Below, piece after piece: positions 56,476-64,000 of a stretch of DNA of 64,000 bases. The notes under the pieces are model-generated. The model did no database searches, had not been told where the DNA came from, and saw only the letters and a program-made list of their open reading frames with translations. This DNA is from Colwellia sp. (GTDB taxonomy: Bacteria; Pseudomonadota; Gammaproteobacteria; Enterobacterales; Alteromonadaceae), in assembly GCF_013214175.1 (NCBI RefSeq), contig NZ_JABSPA010000002.1, positions 620,001 through 684,000 on the forward strand, given 5' to 3'. The translations under genes and the position numbers were made by a program. Position 1 is the first letter of the stretch; every line of letters begins with the position of its first letter.

Positions 56476-57291
56476 ATGCATATTTGGGGTAAGGTTTTAG
56501 GGTTTTTGTTTGGCTTTATGCTCAGTAAAACCATATTTGGTGCTTTACTTGGCCTTTGGCTTGGTCATATTTTTGATCGTGGCCGTGGTTTTAATTTTAA
56601 TGGTTTATCTGGCGGTAAAGAAGATGATATCTCTAGACAAGCCGCCTTCTTCTACACCACTTTTTCGGTTATGGGCCATGTAGCCAAAGCTAAAGGGCAG
56701 GTGACTAGCCATGAAATTGCTTTTGCTAGTGCCTATATGGATAAACTGGGACTAAGTACTGAATTACGACAGCAAGCTCAAGATGCCTTTCGGGAAGGTA
56801 AGTCTTCAGGCTTTCCGCTCAAAGACCGTCTGGTAAAATTTAAGCGTTTGATGGGCAATAGACATGACTTATTGTTAATGTTTCTGGAGATTCAAATTCA
56901 AGTCGCTTTTAGTGACGGCGAGTTAGATAGTGCCGAGCGTTCAGTTCTGCATACCATCGCTAAGTTTCTAGGCTATTCCGCTCGTGAGCTTGATAATTTG
57001 CTGGAAATGATTATTGCCGGTGCTAACTTTCAGCAGCAAGGTAGCGGCTACCGTCAGCGAGGGCAAGCACCTACTAGCGGACAACAACTTGCCAATGCCT
57101 ATAAAATACTCGGTATTGAGCAAGGTACAGCGATGCCTGCCATCAAAAAAGCTTATAAAAAATTAATGTCTCAACATCATCCTGATAAATTAATTGCCAA
57201 AGGTCTACCACCAGAAATGATGGAAAGTGCCAAACAAAAAACTCAAGATATTCAAGCAGCCTATGATGTGATTGTTAAACAGCAAAAGTAA
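56476..57291 (+). CDS. djlA: Membrane-anchored DnaJ-like co-chaperone DjlA
   Basis: A 271-residue type III membrane protein. One N-terminal membrane helix rich in Gly (MHIWGKVLGFLFGFMLSKTI, about 5-28) is followed by a TerB-like central domain (about 55-175) and a C-terminal J domain (about 205-271) with the DnaK-activating HHPDKL motif. ATG 56476 aligns with the family start. The in-frame ATG at 56464 directly abuts AAGGA and cannot use it. It is divergent from lptD. Confidence 0.94.
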   Translation: MHIWGKVLGFLFGFMLSKTIFGALLGLWLGHIFDRGRGFNFNGLSGGKEDDISRQAAFFYTTFSVMGHVAKAKGQVTSHEIAFASAYMDKLGLSTELRQQAQDAFREGKSSGFPLKDRLVKFKRLMGNRHDLLLMFLEIQIQVAFSDGELDSAERSVLHTIAKFLGYSARELDNLLEMIIAGANFQQQGSGYRQRGQAPTSGQQLANAYKILGIEQGTAMPAIKKAYKKLMSQHHPDKLIAKGLPPEMMESAKQKTQDIQAAYDVIVKQQK

Positions 57292-57387
57292 TCATAATTA
57301 AGTTAGGAAATTCATGCAGAAAGCTAAAGTAGAAAGATAAAGAAGAAAGTAAAGCTGAATAGTCTTAGTACTTGTGTGCAGAGAGCT

Positions 57388-58347
57388 TTACCAACCAATA
57401 GCTTTTAGCCACCCATTGATTTGATTCAATAACTCCTTTTCCGGGTAATAGCCGGTAACATTGTTATTGAGTTGGCGCTGGCGGTAATACACTTTCATTT
57501 CTTGTTGGGCAAAAGACTTTCTTTGTGCTGCTTTTGCTAATACCAGTGGGTTATCGTGTTTAAGGTATAGATCAAGTACTGGTAGTTCAGTAAAGGCTAA
57601 TTGACGGGCAAACTCTTCATTGACGCTGTTGGTCAGAGCTTGATTACTTTTTCTATAGCCACTTAGTAATATAAGCGCGTTTGGTAATTGGTTACCTGTT
57701 TTACTATATAAGTCTACCAATAGAGCGGCATTATTCCCCTGAGCAATGACCAGCACTATGCCAGGGTATTCTTTTGCTGTATTCATCACGGCATTCAGCA
57801 TTGCCCCAAGTTTGTTTTTATACTCTTTAAGTATTAATTCATTTTCTTTTTTCTGCTCGGCAACTGTTATCGCCGTCGAGGGATAATTGTCTGGTTTGTT
57901 ACTAGGTTGTATGGCAATGGTACTCCAACCTTGCGCAGGTAAAGCATTACGTAAAAAGTTGATCGCTTTTGGGTTGGTAGCTCCTTGCTGCCATTCAGGT
58001 AATAAAATAGCCACGCCTTTACTATTCGCACTGGTATACCTTTTCACTAACGTTAGATAATCATCAGGTCCTGCCAATAAAGGTTTCACTTGTTCACTTG
58101 CTAGGTAGTGTTTGAGGTCTGCTTTATATTGCTTGGTTAACGGGATCGGTTCTTTTATTGTTGTTGCAGTATTAGCTTTCTTTTGAGATTTATCTTGTGC
58201 AGTATCAGCTTTTTTTTCTTCAGCAACCGAGGGAGCGATTGTGCAAATATAAATAAGCGAGCAGATAAGTAAAGCCCATAACTTTGAACTGCCTTTCCTT
58301 TGACTGTTTGTGCTTCGAATTTCTTTATCAAGACTTATCTGTTGCAA
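57388..58347 (-). CDS. DUF3530-type exported alpha/beta-hydrolase-like protein
   Basis: A 319-residue protein with a signal-anchor-like N-terminus (about 23-42, LWALLICSLIYICTIAPSVA), a Lys/Ala/Thr-rich linker, then a domain with KGVAILLPEWQQGATNPKAI and VLVIAQGNNAALLVDLY, where QGN replaces the usual GxSxG nucleophile elbow. It fits the DUF3530 family of gammaproteobacterial proteins of unknown function; a catalytic triad is not evident. It lies between rluA and djlA, which are neighbours in E. coli. Confidence 0.75.
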   Translation of the reverse strand: MQQISLDKEIRSTNSQRKGSSKLWALLICSLIYICTIAPSVAEEKKADTAQDKSQKKANTATTIKEPIPLTKQYKADLKHYLASEQVKPLLAGPDDYLTLVKRYTSANSKGVAILLPEWQQGATNPKAINFLRNALPAQGWSTIAIQPSNKPDNYPSTAITVAEQKKENELILKEYKNKLGAMLNAVMNTAKEYPGIVLVIAQGNNAALLVDLYSKTGNQLPNALILLSGYRKSNQALTNSVNEEFARQLAFTELPVLDLYLKHDNPLVLAKAAQRKSFAQQEMKVYYRQRQLNNNVTGYYPEKELLNQINGWLKAIGW

Positions 58348-58421
58348 TTATCTTTCCTCTACGGACTAAACTTCCTACGCTTTATATCGACCATAGAATA
58401 AAAAGCGTGAAAGAAATAACG

Positions 58422-59105
58422 TTAAATAAATGGACAAGGCGCGTTAAAACTAATGGCTTGCTCAGTACTTGGGTGAAACAAACTTAACTGCAAAGCATGT
58501 AGCTGTAATCTATTTCTCATTGTTAATGCTGGCTCTGGAGCATAAAGTCTATCCCCTAGAATAGGATGGCCTAAGGCGAGCATATGTACTCTAAGTTGAT
58601 GTGAACGGCCAGTAATAGGTGTTAACTCAAGCAAGGTACTTGCATGTTCATCTGTTGAATTACTACGGCTAAGCACGCGATAATGGGTTAATGATTGTTT
58701 GCCATTTTCATGGTCTACTTTTTGTTTTGGTCTATTGGGCCAATCACATATCAAGGGTAAATCGACACTGCCTTCATCTTGCGCGACCGAGCCAAAAACT
58801 CGGGCAAGGTAACTTTTTTTGGTTTTTCTCTGTTCAAATTGACGGCTAATGGCGACATGGGCAGGTTTGTTCAATGCCATAATCATTATGCCTGAGGTTG
58901 CCATATCTAATCTATGCACAATAGTGGCAGTGGGTAATACTCTTTGCACACGGTTTTGTAAACAATCTTGGTGTTCAGGTAAACGCCCTGGCACACTTAA
59001 AATACCACTCGTTTTGTTTATAACCACAAAATCATCATCTTGGTAAATAATATCAAGATAAGGTGACATGGTGGGGAGGTAGATAAAATCGGGATTTGCG
59101 CTCAT
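58422..59105 (-). CDS. rluA: Dual-specificity 23S rRNA/tRNA pseudouridine synthase RluA
   Basis: A 227-residue RluA-type synthase without an S4 domain. The catalytic Asp is in HRLDMATSGIMIMALNK (about residue 65). It makes pseudouridine 746 in 23S rRNA and 32 in several tRNAs. The short length and the position next to rapA favour RluA over RluC/D. The C-terminal half retains the ELTPITGRSHQLRVHMLALG motif. Confidence 0.95.
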   Translation of the reverse strand: MSANPDFIYLPTMSPYLDIIYQDDDFVVINKTSGILSVPGRLPEHQDCLQNRVQRVLPTATIVHRLDMATSGIMIMALNKPAHVAISRQFEQRKTKKSYLARVFGSVAQDEGSVDLPLICDWPNRPKQKVDHENGKQSLTHYRVLSRSNSTDEHASTLLELTPITGRSHQLRVHMLALGHPILGDRLYAPEPALTMRNRLQLHALQLSLFHPSTEQAISFNAPCPFI

Positions 59106-59230
59106 TACTTTCTCATGAATTTATGGCAGAGCTAAACTCAAAACAACCTAGCCCTGCGTCATTAATTTAATACAATTGCTGTTATAGCAATCCGCATAAA
59201 TAAGAGGTCACTTTTTATACTGATTTTTTA

Positions 59231-62158
59231 TTAATGGGTAACCACTATCATGCGAATTGCTTCAAAGGTCAATTGTGCCTTATCAATATAGTGGCTTAAC
59301 TCATCTTGTTGTTGGCTAATAAAATCAATCTCTTCTTGGCGAACACTTGGATTGATTGCCTTTAACGCGGTTAATCGTTGTTGCTCTAAAGAAAGTTTAT
59401 CGTTCATCGCCGCTAAGGACTTTTCTTGGATAGCTTTAACTTGCTTAGTACCGTGGGTTTCGGCTTTAGCAACCAAAGGTGTAATTTGAGGTTTAAGCGC
59501 TTTGATAAGTTGTAAGGCCATTTGTTTTTTAACTGGCGATAATTGTTTATCAAGTACTTTTTCACTGACCTTATCCGCTAAGTTAGTGCCATTTTTATCT
59601 ACTAAAATCCTAATAGGCGTAGTCGGTAAGTAACGACCTAGTTGTAAATGTGCTGGCGCAGTTGCTTCCACAGTAAATAAGCACTCAAGGAAGAAGGTGC
59701 CTACCGGTAGCGCTTCATTTTTTAACAAGCCAATACTGGCATTACCAATTTCATCACTTAAGACTAAGTCCATGACGCCACGCACCATAGGATGATCCCA
59801 AGTTAGTAATTGGTAGTTTTCATTGGCTAAAGCAGTATCTCTATCAAAAGTAATTGTGGTGCCGTCTTCTGGTAAACAAGGGAAGTTGCTATTAAGCATA
59901 TGTTCGCTTTGATTTAAGGCAATGGCATTATCGGCTTTATCATCTTGTTGCACACCAAAAACATCCAGCGCTTGAAACATAAACTGCGGCAACCCTATGT
60001 CATCATCGGCTTGTCGAATCTTTTCAACTAATTCAAGTGCGCGCCCTTGACCCGAAGAGTTCAGTTCTAATAATTTGTCTCGCCCTGACTCTAGCTCAGC
60101 TTTGATGGTTAAGTGCTTTTGCCAAGTATCGCTAATAAGCGCTTCGGCCTCAGCGGATTGCTGCTGGCAAGTTAACGCTAGCGATAATAATTGCTCGCCA
60201 AAGCTTTCAAATACTACTCGACCGGTAATACAGGTGTGCTCAAAAGCTTGCATACCTTGCTGATACCAATCAAATAATAATTGCTGTGCAGAGTCTTCAA
60301 AGTAAGGCACGTGAATACGGATTATCTCTGTTTGACCTATACGATCTAAGCGACCAATACGCTGCTCTAATAAATCAGGATTACTTGGTAAATCAAACAA
60401 TACTAAATGATGAGCGAATTGGAAATTACGCCCTTCACTACCGATTTCAGAACAGAGTAAAAGTTGTGCGCTATCTTCATCTTGAGCAAAATAAGCGGCG
60501 GCTTTATCACGATCAAATATTGATAAACCTTCGTGGAACACTGCGCTGCGAATACCTTCTTTAATGCGCAGAGCAGCTTCTAAATCAATGGCAGTTTGCG
60601 CGTGGGCACAAATTACTAATACTTTTTCTTTATTAAGTGATTGCAGTAGCTCAATTAAATAATCAACTCTAGGATCAAAATCAGTCCAAGTGTCATTTTG
60701 TAGGTTTAAACCATGGAGCATTTCCGGGGTAAATATATACTTAGCTTGCTTAGATTTAGCTAATACTCCTGGGCAGTCACTAAGCATAAATTCATTGATG
60801 TTATCTTGATACTGCTCTGGCATAGCTAATGGTGCGGGTACTACTTGGCGTGCCGGAAAGCCTTTAATTGTGTTGCGCGAGTTTCTAAATAAAATACGGC
60901 CAGTACCATGTCTATCGAGTAATTGTTTTAATAAATTTTGGCGTACCTTGGCTGAACTTGCCGAGTCAGCCTGATTTAATTCAGTTAACTGGGCGCTGAT
61001 ATCGGTTTCTTTTAACAAGTCAGCCAATGTTTTTTCTTGCTCAGCGTTAAGTTTTTCACCATCGACTAAAGCATTAGCGGCATCAGCAACCTCGCTATAG
61101 TGGGACTCTTCTTCGGTAAATTTTTGATAATCATAAAATCTGTCAGGATCAAGTAGACGTAAACGGGCAAAGTGGCTTTCATGACCTAATTGATCAGGGG
61201 TAGCTGTTAACAATAAAACCCCAGGGATAACTTTTGCAAGTTGCTCAATACATTGGTATTCAATACTTGGCTTGTCTTGTTGCCAGTTTAAGTGGTGCGC
61301 TTCATCAACGACCATTAAATCCCAGTCTTCACTGACAAGTGCGTCATACCATTCTGGATTATTAGTAATAAAGCCTAAGTTAACCAGTACCAGTTGCTCT
61401 GAACTAAAAGGGTTAGCTTTTTTACCATCAACATAATTATCTTGGCTGGTTTCAACACAACGTTCATTATCAAAAATACTAAAATTAAGATTAAAACGGC
61501 GTAGCATTTCTACTAACCATTGATGCATTAAAGACTCTGGTACTATGATGAGAATTCTTTTAGCGCGGCCAGTAACTAATTGTTGATGAATGATTAAGCC
61601 TGCTTCAATGGTTTTACCTAAACCCACTTCATCGGCGAGTAAAACACGAGGAGCAAAACGATTACCCACTTCATCGGCAATATAGAGTTGATGTGGTATC
61701 AAGCTAACTCGACCACCTGTTAGGCCCGTTAAGTCAGATTGTTGCTGCTGATATTGATGTTGTAAACAGTCTTTACGCAAGCGAAACCAATCTAAACGAT
61801 CTACTTGGCTATTAAGCAAACGGTCGTGCGGCTTATTGAATTTAATAAAATGATCTATCATCACTTCTTTTAAGCTTGCTTGCTCTTTGGTGTCCTGACG
61901 TATGCCCGCATAAGTCAAAATACCATGTGATTCACTCTTTGACTCTACTTTTAACATCCAGCCTTCATGGCTGGGAACAAGGTCACCTTGATTGAAGATA
62001 ACACGGGTTAAAGGAGCATTTTCTTTAGCATATTGTCGAGACTCTCCGGTCGCAGTGTAAACAATATTAACAAAGCGGTGTTCAACCCCAGTTACTGTAC
62101 CCAATCCTTGATCTGATTCACTGTCACTGATCCAACGCTGACCTAGCTGAAATGGCAT
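59231..62158 (-). CDS. rapA: RNA polymerase recycling ATPase RapA
   Basis: A 975-residue SWI2/SNF2-family ATPase. The N-terminal Tudor-like region (MPFQLGQRWISDSESDQGLG) is followed by helicase lobe 1 with ADEVGLGKTIEAG (about 173) and the DEAH box VVDEAHHLNW (about 284), lobe 2 with CSEIGSEGRNFQFAHHLVLF and DLLEQRIGRLDRIGQT (about 590-620), and the RapA C-terminal domain. RapA frees stalled polymerase from post-termination complexes. It is upstream of rluA as in E. coli. Confidence 0.97.
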   Translation of the reverse strand: MPFQLGQRWISDSESDQGLGTVTGVEHRFVNIVYTATGESRQYAKENAPLTRVIFNQGDLVPSHEGWMLKVESKSESHGILTYAGIRQDTKEQASLKEVMIDHFIKFNKPHDRLLNSQVDRLDWFRLRKDCLQHQYQQQQSDLTGLTGGRVSLIPHQLYIADEVGNRFAPRVLLADEVGLGKTIEAGLIIHQQLVTGRAKRILIIVPESLMHQWLVEMLRRFNLNFSIFDNERCVETSQDNYVDGKKANPFSSEQLVLVNLGFITNNPEWYDALVSEDWDLMVVDEAHHLNWQQDKPSIEYQCIEQLAKVIPGVLLLTATPDQLGHESHFARLRLLDPDRFYDYQKFTEEESHYSEVADAANALVDGEKLNAEQEKTLADLLKETDISAQLTELNQADSASSAKVRQNLLKQLLDRHGTGRILFRNSRNTIKGFPARQVVPAPLAMPEQYQDNINEFMLSDCPGVLAKSKQAKYIFTPEMLHGLNLQNDTWTDFDPRVDYLIELLQSLNKEKVLVICAHAQTAIDLEAALRIKEGIRSAVFHEGLSIFDRDKAAAYFAQDEDSAQLLLCSEIGSEGRNFQFAHHLVLFDLPSNPDLLEQRIGRLDRIGQTEIIRIHVPYFEDSAQQLLFDWYQQGMQAFEHTCITGRVVFESFGEQLLSLALTCQQQSAEAEALISDTWQKHLTIKAELESGRDKLLELNSSGQGRALELVEKIRQADDDIGLPQFMFQALDVFGVQQDDKADNAIALNQSEHMLNSNFPCLPEDGTTITFDRDTALANENYQLLTWDHPMVRGVMDLVLSDEIGNASIGLLKNEALPVGTFFLECLFTVEATAPAHLQLGRYLPTTPIRILVDKNGTNLADKVSEKVLDKQLSPVKKQMALQLIKALKPQITPLVAKAETHGTKQVKAIQEKSLAAMNDKLSLEQQRLTALKAINPSVRQEEIDFISQQQDELSHYIDKAQLTFEAIRMIVVTH

Positions 62159-62459
62159 AAACTTACTTCTCCGACGATTGCTTAGTAATTACTTTCTATT
62201 TAATAAAACTAGAGACTAAGCATTAAAAACTTGGGGTAAAAAAAGGGCGCTATAATACTCTTTATCATAGACGGAATCATTAAAAAATTGTGCTTGCTTC
62301 ACGATAATTTAGAGATTATTGTGGAACAGACCAATTCTATTAATTTATTGCTAGCTCAGCGCCGCATTAATAGGCTTGGTATAAGCTATACTTTAGTAGG
62401 TATAGATTAAAGTATTGCTCTTTTATATTTGTTTTGTCAGTGACTCACGGAGATAGCCC
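62159..62459. other. Divergent intergenic region between rapA and the PhoH-like gene
   Basis: This 301-base region must carry promoters for both flanking genes. On the plus strand a perfect TATAAT lies at 62251-62256 without a good -35. A small open frame reads from GTG 62321 to TAA 62410 (29 residues). The ribosome binding site GGAGA before ATG 62460 has 6-base spacing. No repeat or hairpin stands out. Confidence 0.5.
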
Positions 62460-63911
62460 ATGACTAAAGAGAATATGAATAATGAGAATATGTTAAGTGA
62501 TAAATTAGCCCATCCATCTTCAGCCGAAGAGACCGCCGACCAACAAATTGTCTATATTTTAGATACCAATATCCTTTTGCACGAACCTTTCGCTTTTTTA
62601 TCGTTTAAAGAGCACGATGTAGTTGTGCCTATGACAGTGCTAGAAGAACTCGATTCAATTAAAGATAGACGTAAAGATGTTAGTCGTGATGCTAGAGTTG
62701 CAATTCGAGCATTGGAAGACACGCTAAGAGATGCCAGTCCAGAGGAGGTGCTTGCTGGCGTTAAACTGCCACAAAATGATGAACAGCATCCCAGTGGTTG
62801 TCTCGCTATTATTAATGATTATGCCTTAAAACAAACAGCGCATACGTTATCTTTTAATGAAAATGATAACCGTATCATTAACGCCGCCTTACATATTCAA
62901 AAGAAAACCCCACACAAGAAAATTGTTTTAGTGACTAAAGATATTAATATGCGTTTGAAAGCTAAGGGAGCAGGGCTGGCGCATGTTGAAGATTATAGAA
63001 CAGATCAACTGATTGATGATATCCAATTTCTCACTAAAGGTTATCATCGATTTGAAGGGGATTTTTGGCAACAAATTCAGTCCGTAGATACTGAGACAGA
63101 AGGACGAAATACCACTCATTATGTTGCTCGCGATGCAGTGCCTTTAGCTTATATCAATGAATATTTGCTTGATGATGGCGATAGTTTTGCTGGTAAAGTT
63201 ACAGGCTGGGATGATGATCGTATTTCCATATTAGATCTTGGTCGAGAGCGCTTGTTAGCCAAAAATGCCTGGGGTATTCATCCTAAAAATGTTTATCAAG
63301 GCATGGCGATGGACGCTTTACTTGACCCTAATATTGATTTGGTCATTCTTACCGGACCGGCAGGCTGTGGTAAAACCCTACTTGCCTTGGCAACTGCTTT
63401 AGAGCAAGTGATAGAACGTGGTTTATATGACAAAATTATTGTCACGCGAAGTACGCCGGAAATTGCCGAGTCCATCGGTTTTTTACCTGGTACTGAAGAA
63501 GAAAAGATGGCGCCTTGGTTGGCCGCAATAACCGATTCACTTGAGGTATTGCATAAACAAGATGAAAGTATGCATGGCAGTTTGAATTACATTATAGAAA
63601 AAGCCAATATTCAATTTAAGTCGGTAAACTTTATGCGTGGCCGCAGTATTCAAAATGCGCTAGTACTTCTTGATGAATGTCAAAACTTAACCGCGGCTCA
63701 GCTAAAAACTATTATCACCCGCTGTGGCGAAGGCACTAAAATAGTGTGTTCAGGAAATTTGGCACAAATTGATAGTAACTATTTAACCGCAGTTACTTCA
63801 GGGTTAACTTATATTGTTGAGCGTTTTAAGGACTTTCCTGGTTCTGCTACGGTTAATTTAAATGGCGTGGTGCGAAGCCGACTGGCTTCTTTTGCCGAAG
63901 AGAATTTGTAA
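62460..63911 (+). CDS. PIN domain-PhoH ATPase fusion protein
   Basis: A 483-residue protein. The N-terminal PIN-type nuclease domain (about 28-180) shows Asp residues in YILDTNILLHEP and in VLEELDSIKD. After a linker, a PhoH ATPase domain (about 250-483) carries Walker A GPAGCGKTLLALA (about 299) and Walker B ALVLLDECQN (about 400). PIN-PhoH proteins of this type (PhoH2/YlaK-like) have been described as RNA helicase/RNases; here the role is inferred. The product is full length. Confidence 0.93.
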   Translation: MTKENMNNENMLSDKLAHPSSAEETADQQIVYILDTNILLHEPFAFLSFKEHDVVVPMTVLEELDSIKDRRKDVSRDARVAIRALEDTLRDASPEEVLAGVKLPQNDEQHPSGCLAIINDYALKQTAHTLSFNENDNRIINAALHIQKKTPHKKIVLVTKDINMRLKAKGAGLAHVEDYRTDQLIDDIQFLTKGYHRFEGDFWQQIQSVDTETEGRNTTHYVARDAVPLAYINEYLLDDGDSFAGKVTGWDDDRISILDLGRERLLAKNAWGIHPKNVYQGMAMDALLDPNIDLVILTGPAGCGKTLLALATALEQVIERGLYDKIIVTRSTPEIAESIGFLPGTEEEKMAPWLAAITDSLEVLHKQDESMHGSLNYIIEKANIQFKSVNFMRGRSIQNALVLLDECQNLTAAQLKTIITRCGEGTKIVCSGNLAQIDSNYLTAVTSGLTYIVERFKDFPGSATVNLNGVVRSRLASFAEENL

Positions 63912-64000
63912 CTTTTCATAGAGAAAGTAGCAACGACTTCTAAGTAAGGTGATTAAACCTTACTGAATGAGCTTCTATTTTTTCGATCTATTTTATTAAG

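Overview
The window reads as ordinary chromosome from a marine gammaproteobacterium of the order Alteromonadales, most like Colwellia or a relative in the Colwelliaceae. The basis is AT-rich DNA, an MSHA type IV pilus locus, gammaproteobacterial gene orders (mreBCD-maf-rng-yhdP-tldD; rpoN-lpt-kds / mla-murA; rapA-rluA-djlA-lptD-surA-pdxA-ksgA-apaH), a cold-shock gene with a long leader, and a chemoreceptor behind a flagellar sigma-28 promoter. The genus is inference. I see no rRNA, tRNA, CRISPR array, phage or transposase gene.

Layout. 1-17426 (+): distal part of the MSHA pilus locus: mshM (3' end only), mshN, a tract of decayed mshN tail copies, mshE, mshG, mshF, mshB, mshA, mshC, mshD, mshO, mshP, mshQ. 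Two genes interrupt it: a PglL/Wzy_C-type membrane oligosaccharyltransferase on the minus strand between mshA and mshC, and a small exported protein with a PEP-CTERM-like tail between mshO and mshP. 17607-31135: cell-shape genes mreBCD, then maf, rng, yhdP, a nitrilase-family amidase, tldD, darP/yjgA (-) and pmbA. 31341-41028 (-): mgtE, ptsO, rapZ, ptsN, hpf, rpoN, lptB, lptA, lptC, kdsC, kdsD, yrbG, which combine nitrogen-type PTS regulation, sigma-54 and LPS/Kdo synthesis and export. 41589-46531 (+): mlaFEDCB, ibaG, murA (outer-membrane lipid asymmetry and peptidoglycan precursor). 46918-49419 (-): a cold-shock protein and a chemoreceptor. 49614-62158: apaH, ksgA, pdxA, surA, lptD (-), djlA (+), a DUF3530 protein, rluA and rapA (-). 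62460-63911 (+): a PIN-PhoH protein.

Most of the window is envelope biology: pilus assembly and probably pilin glycosylation, rod shape, LPS transport (lptA/B/C/D with surA as barrel chaperone), phospholipid transport (mla, yhdP) and peptidoglycan (murA).

The least conventional features lie between genes. A 265-278 bp structured repeat with imperfect terminal inverted repeats occurs twice (41045-41322 and 50471-50735). Both copies have the same orientation and abut the 5' end of a minus-strand gene, and one occupies the place where apaG usually sits. Between mshN and mshE are two extra copies of the mshN 3' end, one broken and one still open as a 48-codon frame. A 15-bp-period repeat follows mreD. 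Gene starts were moved from the longest frame where a ribosome binding site or family alignment decided it.
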